Made by a program: the position numbers and the translations under genes. From assembly GCA_943737045.1 (NCBI GenBank), contig CALSFV010000003.1:496001-560000 (forward strand): a DNA stretch of 64,000 nt. Direction: 5' to 3'. Shown piece after piece: positions 21,001-32,977 of the stretch; the stretch's first letter is position 1; every line of letters starts with the position of its first letter. Source of the DNA: Parapristionchus giblindavisi (taxonomy: Eukaryota; Nematoda; Chromadorea; Rhabditida; Diplogasteridae). The notes under the pieces were generated by a model that was not told where the DNA came from, did no database searches, and worked only from the letters and a program-made list of their open reading frames with translations.

Positions 21001-24000
21001 ACGGTCTAGACTATCTATGCATGGGGAGAGGGAGAGGGAAGGGGGAGCGAGAGGGACGCGTACTCTATCCATTGCGTCCCTGTACAACCAGAGCGAATCA
21101 GTGTATCTTTATTCGTACGTTTACAATTTACTTTGACACCTGATAATTAGCTCAAGACAAGCTGAACTCATATAAACTCACAACCGCTCATCTGTAACGC
21201 GAAATCGTCAGATAACGCGGCAATCGTTACAATTCGCACTTAAATCACCACAATTTGCTTGAAACTTATCCGTTCGAGCTGCGGAAGCGCGCGTTCGACG
21301 TCTCGTAACGTCCGCTATGCTGTACAGGTAAAAGTGCGAATTTTCAGGAGCTAATTCGAGCGGGAAATGGCCATACATGGGGCCGTTTTGCACTTTTTCG
21401 TGTCTATGGTTCCTGTTAAGACTGGGCATGCTCTACTATTTCATATAGCTCAATATTTTCATAAATATTTTTATTGTAAATCCGAGATATGGTTACAGTG
21501 AGAGATGGATATATATGGAGAGAGAGAGGAGGAGGAGGAGAAGGTGAATCGCTCTTCACTCACTCCATACAAAAAAGACACGCATGGCACATACACACCT
21601 CCCCTACCGCAGCGCCGGCGACCAACGCCACCTAACCCCCGTCTAGCCTACGCCGAATACTGAATTTATACTTTAAAACTTCTCTGATCGCATTTTAAAT
21701 TGATTTTTTTGTCGTGAAAATAGAAAAAAATAGGCCAAAATTGCCAGTGTGACTAGTTCAGCATTGCGTGCGCTCTCTAAAAGTGTGTTCACTGAATTCG
21801 TCATACTAAATTACATTTTTGTGGAAGAAAAAAGATTGCAATTTGATACAGGCTCAAGCAAGTTACGGTCTAGACTATCTATGCATGGGGAGAGGGAGAG
21901 GGAAGGGGGAGCGAGAGGGACGCGTACTCTATCCATTGCGTCTCTGTACGACCAGAGCGAATCAGTGTATCTTTATTCGTACGTTTACAATTTACTTTGA
22001 CACCTGATAATTAGCTCAAGACAAGCTGAACTCATATAAACTCACAACCGCTCATCTGTAACGCGAAATCGTCAGATAACGCGGCAATCGTTACAATTCG
22101 CACTTAAATCACCACAATTTGCTTGAAACTTATCCGTTCGAGCTGCGGAAGCGCGCGTTCGACGTCTCGTAACGTCCGCTATGCTGTACAGGTAAAAGTG
22201 CGAATTTTCAGGAGCTAATTCGAGCGGGAAATGGCCATACATGGGGCCGTTTTGCACTTTTTCGTGTCTATGGTTCCTGTTGAGACTGGGCATGCTCTAC
22301 TATTTCATATAGCTCAATATTTTCATAAATATTTTTATTGTAAATCCGAGATATGGTTACAGTGAGAGATGGATATATATGGAGAGAGAGAGGAGGAGGA
22401 GGAGAAGGTGAATCGCTCTTCACTCACTCCATACAAAAAAGACACGCATGGCACATACACACCTCCCCTACCGCAGCGCCGGCGACCAATGCCACCTAAC
22501 CCCCGTCTAGCCTACGCCGAATACTGAATTTATACTTTAAAACTTCTCTGATCGCATTTTAAATTGATTTTTTTTGTCGTGAAAATAGAAAAAAATAGGC
22601 CAAAATTGCCAGTGTGACTAGTTCAGAATTGCATGCGCTCTCTAAAAGTGTGTTCACTGAATTCGTCATACCAAATTACATTTTTGTGGAAGAAAAAAGT
22701 TTGCAATTTGATACAGGCTCAAGCAAGTTGCGGTCTAGACACTCTATGCATGGGGAGAGGGAGAGGGAAGGGGGAGCGAGAGGGACGCGTACTCTATCCA
22801 TTACGTCTCTGTACGACCAGAGCGAATCAGTGTATCTTTATTCGTACGTTTACAATTTACTTTGACACCTGATAATTAGCTCAAGACAAGCTGAACTCAT
22901 ATAAACTCGCAACCGCTCATCTGTAACGCGAAATCGACAGATAACGCGGCAATCGTTACAATTTGCACTTAAATCACCACAATTTGCTTGAAACTTATCC
23001 GTTCGAGCTGCGGAAGCGCGCGTTCGACGTCTCGTAACGTCCGCTATGCAGTACAGGTAAAAGTGCGAATTTTCAGGAGCTAATTCGAGCGGGAAATGGC
23101 CATACATGGGGTCGTTTTGCACTTTTTCGTGTCTATGGTTCCTGTTGAGACTGGACATGCTCTACTATTTCATATAGCTCAATATTTTCATAAATATTTT
23201 TATTGTAAATCCGAGATATGGTTACAGTGAGAGATGGATATATATGGAGAGAGAGAGGAGGAGGAGGAGAAGGTGAATCGCTCTTCACTCACTCCATACA
23301 AAAAAGACACGCATGGCACATACACACCTCCCCTACCGCAGCGCCGGCGACCAACGCCACCTAACCCCCGTCTAGCCTACGCCGAATACTGAATTTATAC
23401 TTTAAAACTTCTCTGATCGCATTTTAAATTGATTTTTTTTGTCGTGAAAATTGAAAAAAATAGGCCAAAATTGCCAGTGTGACTAGTTCAGCATTGCATG
23501 CGCTCTCTAAAAGTGTGTTCACTGAATTCGTCATACCAAATTACATTTTTGTGGAAGAAAAAAGTTTGCAATTTGATACAGGCTCAAGCAAGTTGCGGTC
23601 TAGACACTCTATGCATGGGGAGAGGGAGAGGGAAGGGGGAGCGAGAGGGACGCGTACTCTATCCATTACGTCTCTGTACGACCAGAGCGAATCAGTGTAT
23701 CTTTATTCGTACGTTTACAATTTACTTTGACACCTGATAATTAGCTCAAGACAAGCTGAACTCATATAAACTCGCAACCGCTCATCTGTAACGCGAAATC
23801 GACAGATAACGCGGCATTCGTTACAATTTGCACTTAAATCACCACAATTTGCTTGAAACTTAACCGTTCGAGCTGCGGAAGCGCGCGTTCGACGTCTCGT
23901 AACGTCCGCTATGCTGTACAGGTAAAAGTGCGAATTTTCAGGAGCTAATTCGAGCGGGAAATGGCCATACATGGGGCCGTTTTGCACTTTTTCGTGTCTA

Positions 24001-27000
24001 TGGTTCCTGTTGAGACTGGGCATGCTCTACTATTTCATATAGCTCAATATTTTCATAAATATTTTTATTGTAAATCCGAGATATGGTTACAGTGAGAGAT
24101 GGATATATATGGAGAGAGAGAGAGGAGGAGGAGGAGAAGGTGAATCGCTCTTCACTCACTCCATACAAAAAAGACACGCATGGCACATACACACCTCCCC
24201 TACCGCAGCGCCGGCGACCAACGCCACCTAACCCCCGTCTAGCCTACGCCGAATACTGAATTTATACTTTAAAACTTCTCTGATCGCATTTTAAATTGAT
24301 TTTTTTTGTCGTGAAAATAGAAAAAAATAGGCCAAAATTGCCAGTGTGACTAGTTCAGCATTGCATGCGCTCTCTAAAAGTGTGTTCACTGAATTCGTCA
24401 TACCAAATTACATTTTTGTGGAAGAAAAAAGTTTGCAATTTGATACAGGCTCAAGCAAGTTACGGTCTAGACTATCTATGCATGGGGAGAGGGAGAGGGA
24501 AGGGGGAGCGAGAGGGACGCGTACTCTATCCATTGCGTCCCTGTACAACCAGAGCGAATCAGTGTATCTTTATTCGTACGTTTACAATTTACTTTGACAC
24601 CTGATAATTAGCTCAAGACAAGCTGAACTCATATAAACTCACAACCGCTCATCTGTAACGCGAAATCGTCAGATAACGCGGCAATCGTTACAATTCGCAC
24701 TTAAATCACCACAATTTGCTTGAAACTTATCCGTTCGAGCTGCGGAAGCGCGCGTTCGACGTCTCGTAACGTCCGCTATGCTGTACAGGTAAAAGTGCGA
24801 ATTTTCAGGAGCTAATTCGAGCGGGAAATGGACATACATGGGGCCGTTTTGCACTTTTTCGTGTCTATGGTTCCTGTTGAGACTGGGCATGCTCTACTAT
24901 TTCATATAGCTCAATATTTTCATAAATATTTTTATTGTAAATCCGAGATATGGTTACAGTGAGAGATGGATATATATGGAGAGAGAGAGGAGGAGGAGGA
25001 GAAGGTGAATCGCTCTTCACTCACTCCATACAAAAAAGACACGCATGGCACATACACACCTCCCCTACCGCAGCGCCGGCGACCAATGCCACCTAACCCC
25101 CGTCTAGCCTACGCCGAATACTGAATTTATACTTTAAAACTTCTCTGATCGCATTTTAAATTGATTTTTTTTGTCGTGAAAATAGAAAAAAATAGGCCAA
25201 AATTGCCAGTGTGACTAGTTCAGCATTGCATGCGCTCTCTAAAAGTGTGTTCACTGAATTCGTCATACCAAATTACATTTTTGTGGAAGAAAAAAGTTTG
25301 CAATTTGATACAGGCTCAAGCAAGTTGCGGTCTAGACACTCTATGCATGGGGAGAGGGAGAGGGAAGGGGGAGCGAGAGGGACGCGTACTCTATCCATTA
25401 CGTCTCTGTACGACCAGAGCGAATCAGTGTATCTTTATTCGTACGTTTACAATTTACTTTGACACCAGATAATTAGCTCAAGACAAGCTGAACTCATATA
25501 AACTCACAACCGCTCATCTGTAACGCGAAATCGTCAGATAACGCGGCAATCGTTACAATTCGCACTTAAATCACCACAATTTGCTTGAAACTTATCCGTT
25601 CGAGCTGCGGAAGCGCGCGTTCGACGTCTCGTAACGTCCGCTATGCTGTACAGGTAAAAGTGCGAATTTTCAGGAGCTAATTCGAGCGGGAAATGGCCAT
25701 ACATGGGGCCGTTTTGCACTTTTTCGTGTCTATGGTTCCTGTTGAGACTGGGCATGCTCTACTATTTCATATAGCTCAATATTTTCATAAATATTTTTAT
25801 TGTAAATCCGAGATATGGTTACAGTGAGAGATGGATATATATGGAGAGAGAGAGGAGGAGGAGGAGAAGGTGAATCGCTCTTCACTCACTCCATACAAAA
25901 AAGACACGCATGGCACATACACACCTCCCCTACCGCAGCGCCGGCGACCAATGCCACCTAACCCCCGTCTAGCCTACGCCGAATACTGAATTTATACTTT
26001 AAAACTTCTCTGATCGCATTTTAAATTGATTTTTTTTGTCGTGAAAATAGAAAAAAATAGGCCAAAATTGCCAGTGTGACTAGTTCAGAATTGCATGCGC
26101 TCTCTAAAAGTGTGTTCACTGAATTCGTCATACCAAATTACATTTTTGTGGAAGAAAAAAGTTTGCAATTTGATACAGGCTCAAGCAAGTTGCGGTCTAG
26201 ACACTCTATGCATGGGGAGAGGGAGAGGGAAGGGGGAGCGAGAGGGACGCGTACTCTATCCATTGCGTCTCTGTACGACCAGAGCGAATCAGTGTATCTT
26301 TATTCGTACGTTTACAATTTACTTTGACACCTGATAATTAGCTCAAGACAAGCTGAACTCATATAAACTCACAACCGCTCATCTGTAACGCGAAATCGTC
26401 AGATAACGCGGCAATCGTTACAATTCGCACTTAAATCACCACAATTTGCTTGAAACTTATCCGTTCGAGCTGCGGAAGCGCGCGTTCGACGTCTCGTAAC
26501 GTCCGCTATGCTGTACAGGTAAAAGTGCGAATTTTCAGGAGCTAATTCGAGCGGGAAATGGCCATACATGGGGCCGTTTTGCACTTTTTCGTGTCTATGG
26601 TTCCTGTTGAGACTGGGCATGCTCTACTATTTCATATAGCTCAATATTTTCATAAATATTTTTATTGTAAATCCGAGATATGGTTACAGTGAGAGATGGA
26701 TATATATGGAGAGAGAGAGGAGGAGGAGGAGAAGGTGAATCGCTCTTCACTCACTCCATACAAAAAAGACACGCATGGCACATACACACCTCCCCTACCG
26801 CAGCGCCGGCGACCAATGCCACCTAACCCCCGTCTAGCCTACGCCGAATACTGAATTTATACTTTAAAACTTCTCTGATCGCATTTTAAATTGATTTTTT
26901 TTGTCGTGAAAATAGAAAAAAATAGGCCAAAATTGCCAGTGTGACTAGTTCAGAATTGCATGCGCTCTCTAAAAGTGTGTTCACTGAATTCGTCATACCA

Positions 27001-30000
27001 AATTACATTTTTGTGGAAGAAAAAAGTTTGCAATTTGATACAGGCTCAAGCAAGTTGCGGTCTAGACACTCTATGCATGGGGAGAGGGAGAGGGAAGGGG
27101 GAGCGAGAGGGACGCGTACTCTATCCATTACGTCTCTGTACGACCAGAGCGAATCAGTGTATCTTTATTCGTACGTTTACAATTTACTTTGACACCTGAT
27201 AATTAGCTCAAGACAAGCTGAACTCATATAAACTCGCAACCGCTCATCTGTAACGCGAAATCGACAGATAACGCGGCATTCGTTACAATTTGCACTTAAA
27301 TCACCACAATTTGCTTGAAACTTAACCGTTCGAGCTGCGGAAGCGCGCGTTCGACGTCTCGTAACGTCCGCTATGCTGTACAGGTAAAAGTGCGAATTTT
27401 CAGGAGCTAATTCGAGCGGGAAATGGCCATACATGGGGCCGTTTTGCACTTTTTCGTGTCTATGGTTCCTGTTGAGACTGGACATGCTCTACTATTTCAT
27501 ATAGCTCAAAATTTTCATAAATATTTTTATTGTAAATCCGAGATATGGTTACAGTGAGAGATGGATATATATGGAGAGAGAGAGGAGGAGGAGGAGAAGG
27601 TGAATCGCTCTTCACTCACTCCATACAAAAAAGACACGCATGGCACATACACACCTCCCCTACCGCAGCGCCGGCGACCAACGCCACCTAACCCCCGTCT
27701 AGCCTACGCCGAATACTGAATTTATACTTTAAAACTTCTCTGATCGCATTTTAAATTGATTTTTTTGTCGTGAAAATAGAAAAAAATAGGCCAAAATTGC
27801 CAGTGTGACTAGTTCAGCATTGCGTGCGCTCTCTAAAAGTGTGTTCACTGAATTCGTCATACTAAATTACATTTTTGTGGAAGAAAAAAGATTGCAATTT
27901 GATACAGGCTCAAGCAAGTTACGGTCTAGACTATCTATGCATGGGGAGAGGGAGAGGGAAGGGGGAGCGAGAGGGACGCGTACTCTATCCATTGCGTCTC
28001 TGTACGACCAGAGCGAATCAGTGTATCTTTATTCGTACGTTTACAATTTACTTTGACACCTGATAATTAGCTCAAGACAAGCTGAACTCATATAAACTCA
28101 CAACCGCTCATCTGTAACGCGAAATCGACAGATAACGCGGCAATCGTTACAATTTGCACTTAAATCACCACAATTTGCTTGAAACTTATCCGTTCGAGCT
28201 GCGGAAGCGCGCGTTCGACGTCTCGTAACGTCCGCTATGCTGTACAGGTAAAAGTGCGAATTTTCAGGAGCTAATTCGAGCGGGAAATGGCCATACATGG
28301 GGTCGTTTTGCACTTTTTCGTGTCTATGGTTCCTGTTGAGACTGGACATGCTCTACTATTTCATATAGCTCAATATTTTCATAAATATTTTTATTGTAAA
28401 TCCGAGATATGGTTACAGTGAGAGATGGATATATATGGAGAGAGAGAGGAGGAGGAGGAGAAGGTGAATCGCTCTTCACTCACTCCATACAAAAAAGACA
28501 CGCATGGCACATACACACCTCCCCTACCGCAGCGCCGGCGACCAACGCCACCTAACCCCCGTCTAGCCTACACCGAATACTGAATTTATACTTTAAAATT
28601 TCTCTGATCGCATTTTAAATTGATTTTTTTGTCGTTAAAATAGAAAAAAATAGTCCAAAATTGCCAGTGTGACTAGTTCAGCATTGCGTGCGCTCTCTAA
28701 AAGTGTGTTCACTGAATTCGTCATACCAAATTACATTTTTGTGGAAGAAAAAAGTTTGCAATTTGATACAGGCTCAAGCAAGTTACGGTCTAGACTATCT
28801 ATGCATGGGGAGAGGGAGAGGGAAGGGGGAGCGAGAGGGACGCGTACTCTATCCATTGCGTCTCTGTACGACGAGAGCGAATCAGTGTATCTTTATTCGT
28901 ACGTTTACAATTTACTTTGACACCTGATGATTAGCTCAAGACAAGCTGAACTCATATAAACTCACAACCGCTCATCTGTAACGCGAAATCGACAGATAAC
29001 GCGGCAATCGTTACAATTTGCACTTAAATCACCACAATTTGCTTGAAACATATCCGTTCGAGCTGCGGAAGCGCGCGTTCGACGTCTCGTAACGTCCGCT
29101 ATGCTGTACAGGTAAAAGTGCGAATTGTCAGGAGCTAATTCGAGCGGGAAATGGCCATACATGGGGTCGTTTTGCACTTTTTCGTGTCTATGGTTCCTGT
29201 TGAGACTGGACATGCTCTACTATTTCATATAGCTCAATATTTTCATAAATATTTTTATTGTAAATCCGAGATATGGTTACAGTGAGAGATGGATATATAT
29301 GGAGAGAGAGAGGAGGAGGAGGAGAAGGTGAATCGCTCTTCACTCACTCCATACAAAAAAGACACGCATGGCACATACACACCTCCCCTACCGCAGCGCC
29401 GGCGACCAACGCCACCTAACCCCCGTCTAGCCTACACCGAATACTGAATTTATACTTTAAAATTTCTCTGATCGCATTTTAAATTGATTTTTTTGTCGTT
29501 AAAATAGAAAAAAATAGGCCAAAATTGCCAGTGTGACTAGTTCAGCATTGCGTGCGCTCTCTAAAAGTGTGTTCACTGAATTCGTCATACCAAATTACAT
29601 TTTTGTGGAAGAAAAAAGTTTGCAATTTGATACAGGCTCAAGCAAGTTACGGTCTAGACACTCTATGCATGGGGAGAGGGAGAGGGAAGGGGGAGCGAGA
29701 GGGACGCGTACTCTATCCATTACGTCTCTGTACGACCAGAGCGAATCAGTGTATCTTTATTCGTACGTTTACAATTTACTTTGATACCTAATAATTAGCT
29801 CAAGACAAGCTGAACTCATATAAACTCACAACCGCTCATCTGTAACGCGAAATCGTCAGATAACGCGGCAATCGTTACAATTCGCACTTAAATCACCACA
29901 ATTTGCTTGAAACTTATCCGTTCGAGCTGCGGAAGCGCGCGTTCGACGTCTCGTAACGTCCGCTATGCTGTACAGGTAAAAGTGCGAATTTTCAGGAGCT

Positions 30001-30752
30001 AATTCGAGCGGGAAATGGCCATACATGGGGTCGTTTTGCACTTTTTCGTGTCTATGGTTCCTGTTGAGACTGGGCATGCTCTACTATTTCATATAGCTCA
30101 ATATTTTCATAAATATTTTTATTGTAAATCCGAGATATGGTTACAGTGAGAGATGGATATATATGGAGAGAGAGAGGAGGAGGAGGAGAAGGTGAATCGC
30201 TCTTCACTCACTCCATACAAAAAAGACACGCATGGCACATACACACCTCCCCTACCGCAGCGCCGGCGACCAATGCCACCTAACCCCCGTCTAGCCTTCG
30301 CCGAATACTGAATTTATACTTTAAAACTTCTCTGATCGCATTTTAAATTGATTTTTTTTGTCGTGAAAATAGAAAAAAATAGGCCAAAATTGCCAGTGTG
30401 ACTAGTTCAGCATTGCATGCGCTCTCTAAAAGTGTGTTCACTGAATTCGTCATACCAAATTACATTTTTGTAGAAGAAAAAAGTTTGCAATTTGATACAG
30501 GCTCAAGCAAGTTGCGGTCTAGACACTCTATGCATGGGGAGAGGGAGAGGGAAGGGGGAGCGAGAGGGACGCGTACTCTATCCATTACGTCTCTGTACGA
30601 CCAGAGCGAATCAGTGTATCTTTATTCGTACGTTTACAATTTACTTTGACACCTGATAATTAGCTCAAGACAAGCTGAACTCATATAAACTCGCAACCGC
30701 TCATCTGTAACGCGAAATCGACAGATAACGCGGCATTCGTTACAATTTGCAC

Positions 30753-30756
30753 TTAA
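30753..30756. other. Foldback element target duplication, left (TTAA)
   Basis: Normal units read GCACTTAAATCACC at this place; the element follows this TTAA. Confidence 0.85.
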
Positions 30757-31837
30757 GAGACCGGCTCGGTAAGACTCGAGCATTTCGACCCCCTGCCGGA
30801 CATTCGCGAGGAATTTCGATTTGGCACTCAATACTTTCATCATAGACACATACCGGGGGGAGACCGATGAAAGTTATAGTGAAAATGCCCTGCGGCTCAA
30901 ACCCGGCTCACATATGCCGCATAAAATAAAAAATTGAAAAATTCATAACTTTTCAATCGCGATAGCTAGGACTTTTATTTCTTTTTATTGGTGAATAACA
31001 TGCCATGCACTCTTACAAACACAGCTGAACAGTAATATCATATCATTCTGGATAAGTTTTTTCGTATCTGATTTTAAGATTTTTCCTCTTCTATCCTCAT
31101 TGAAGAGAGACGGCAAGCACTGACATAGTACATATTGTAGCCCTGACAATTATGTACATGATGGTCACATTCCCGTAAAAATCCATGTTTTCTGAAACAT
31201 CGAGAATTGCAGCTGAATGTGAGATATGTGTGATTTGCAAAAATCGAAAATTAAATTTCTTGTAAATCGCAAGAGTAAGAGGTAGCTTTATTATGTCATT
31301 ATACTCGTAGTAATGCGAGTGCACAGGAAAAATATACAAGTAATCTCGGACTACATTTTTTTTAAATTAAAAAAAAATCATTATTTTATTTTTATTTTTT
31401 CAAATCCCACATTCAGTCGACCGTCAATGCAAGTTGATTCATAGGGCGGATGGTGGCTGTTGCATGTGCGTTTGCAGAAACGACTGCAACGTGAAGAATC
31501 GTGGTTTCGCAGATCTCGAATTTATTTTTTAATTAACAAACTTGAATATTTATATGTTTCTTTAATATAAATCGGTTGGAAGGTAGCGTACTGCATCCAA
31601 AGCTGTACCATTTTTATCAGTAGGAGTATACGGTATTGAACAACCGTAATCGCCAGGAATCGCGAACTGATTTTTTTTCAGTCGATCCATGATTTTCAAC
31701 CATGACCCGGGGTTCATGGTTGAGAATGGCTGAGGTCGAAAAATTCGTGCTGGTCCGAGATCAAATACTATTTGGCATTATATGAACAGTGGGCCAACTT
31801 TTATTTTTATGGATACCATAACTCGAATTACCGTAAT
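30757..31837 (+). repeat. Left arm of foldback element (1081 bp)
   Basis: This arm is the inverted counterpart of 31901-32973. It contains a smaller imperfect hairpin near 31698-31723 (CAACCATGA ... TCATGGTTG) and A/T-rich runs near 31360-31400. An 80-codon frame at 31097-31339 on the minus strand is mirrored in the other arm by symmetry and resembles no known domain. Confidence 0.85.
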
Positions 31838-31900
31838 AGTTATGCAAGCATCTGAATTTTGCGAGAATTTCACCACATTACTATAGGATACGGTAGCTAG
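31838..31900. other. Central spacer of foldback element (63 bp)
   Basis: This is the unpaired centre between the two arms. The arms meet it at ...CCGTAAT and ATTACGG.... No feature is recognised in it. Confidence 0.8.
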
Positions 31901-32973
31901 ATTACGGTAATTCGAGTTATGGTATCCATAAAAATATAAGTTGGACCACTGTTGATATAATGCCACATAGTATTTGCTCTGGGATCATCATGAATTATTC
32001 GACCTCAGCCATTCTCAACCATGAACCCCGGGTCATGGTTGAAAATCATGGATCGACTGAAAAAAAATCAGTTCGCGATTCCTGGCGATTACGGTTGTTC
32101 AATACCGTATACTCCTACTGATAAAAATGGTACAGCTTTGGATGCAGTACGCTACCTTCCAACCGATTTATATTAAAGAAACATATAAATATTCAAGTTT
32201 GTTAATTAAAAAAATAAATTCGAGATCTGCGAAACGACGATTCTTCACGTTGCAGTCGTTTCTGCAAACGCACATGCAACAGCCACCATCCGCCCTATGA
32301 ATCAACTTGCTTTGACGGTCGACTGAATGTGGGGGTTGAAAAAATAAAAATAAAATAATGATTTTTCTAAATTTTTTAAAAATGTAGTCCGAGATTACTT
32401 GTATATTTTTCCTGTGTACTCGCATTACTACGAGTATAATGACATAATAAAGCTACCCCTTACTCTTGCGATTTGCAAGAAATTTAATTTTCGATTTTTG
32501 CAAATTACACATATCTCACATTCAGCTGCAATTCTCGATGTTTCAGAAAACATGGATTTTTACGGGAATGTGACCATCATGTACATAATTGTCAGGGCTA
32601 CAATATGTACTATGTCAGTGCTTGCCGTCTCTCTTCAATGAGGATAGAAGAGGAAAAATCTTAAAATCAGATACGAAAAAAACTTATCCAGAATGATATG
32701 ATATTACTGTTCAGCTGTGTTTGTAAGAGTGCATGACATGTTGTTCACCAATAAAAAGAAATAAAAGTCCTAGCTATCGCGATTGAAAAGTTATGAATTT
32801 TTAAATTTTTTATTTTATGCGGCATATGTGAGCCGGGTTTGAGCCGCAGGGCATTTTCACTATAACTTTCATCGGTCTCCCCCCGGTTTGTGTCTATGAT
32901 GAAAGTATTGAGGGCCAGATCGAAATTCCTCGCGAATGTCCGGACCATGCTCGAGTCTTACCGAGCCGGTCTC
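31901..32973 (-). repeat. Right arm of foldback element (1073 bp)
   Basis: This arm is the reverse complement of the left arm with scattered substitutions and small indels. One indel is seen just inside the 27 bp terminal match: TTCGACCCCCTG in the left arm against GGT here. The divergence suggests that the arms are not freshly copied from each other. Confidence 0.85.
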
Positions 32974-32977
32974 TTAA
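32974..32977. other. Foldback element target duplication, right (TTAA)
   Basis: This is the second TTAA; the satellite resumes with ATCACCACAATTTGC. Confidence 0.85.

Larger units (their letters stand above)
12074..30756 (+). repeat. Array segment B: mainly type II units between the two insertions
   Basis: Landmarks are 12236, 13101, 13965, 14830, 15695, 16559, 17424, 18289, 19154, 20019, 20885, 21749, 22614, 23479, 24346, 25211, 26076, 26941, 27805, 28669, 29533 and 30398. Units from 12796 to 28364 (18 copies) are type II: GTCGTGAAAAT, TTAAAACTTCTC, CTACGCCG and CCTGATAATT. Many also have GACACTCT in place of GACTATCT. The first copy (12236) is type I with two type II-like changes. The copy at 28669 is type I again. 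The copy at 29533 is a I/II hybrid. Confidence 0.95.
30757..32973. mobile_element. Palindromic (foldback) DNA element with TTAA target duplication
   Basis: The 2217 bp insertion splits one satellite unit exactly at TTAA, which is present on both sides. Its ends are GAGACCGG...CCGGTCTC. The outer 27 bp of each arm match perfectly as an inverted repeat, and the match continues, with scattered substitutions and small indels, across arms of about 1.08 kb around a 63 bp centre. TTAA duplication is known for piggyBac and Kolobok DNA transposons. The purine-start terminus (GAG) fits Kolobok better than the CCY-type piggyBac end. No transposase is recognisable, so the element is non-autonomous. The family assignment is inference. 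Confidence 0.85.

Noticed and set aside
31097..32641. Mirrored 80-codon frames in the two arms of the palindrome (31097-31339 minus, 32399-32641 plus) as a gene
   Set aside because: The symmetry follows from the palindrome, and there is no known domain or transposase motif.
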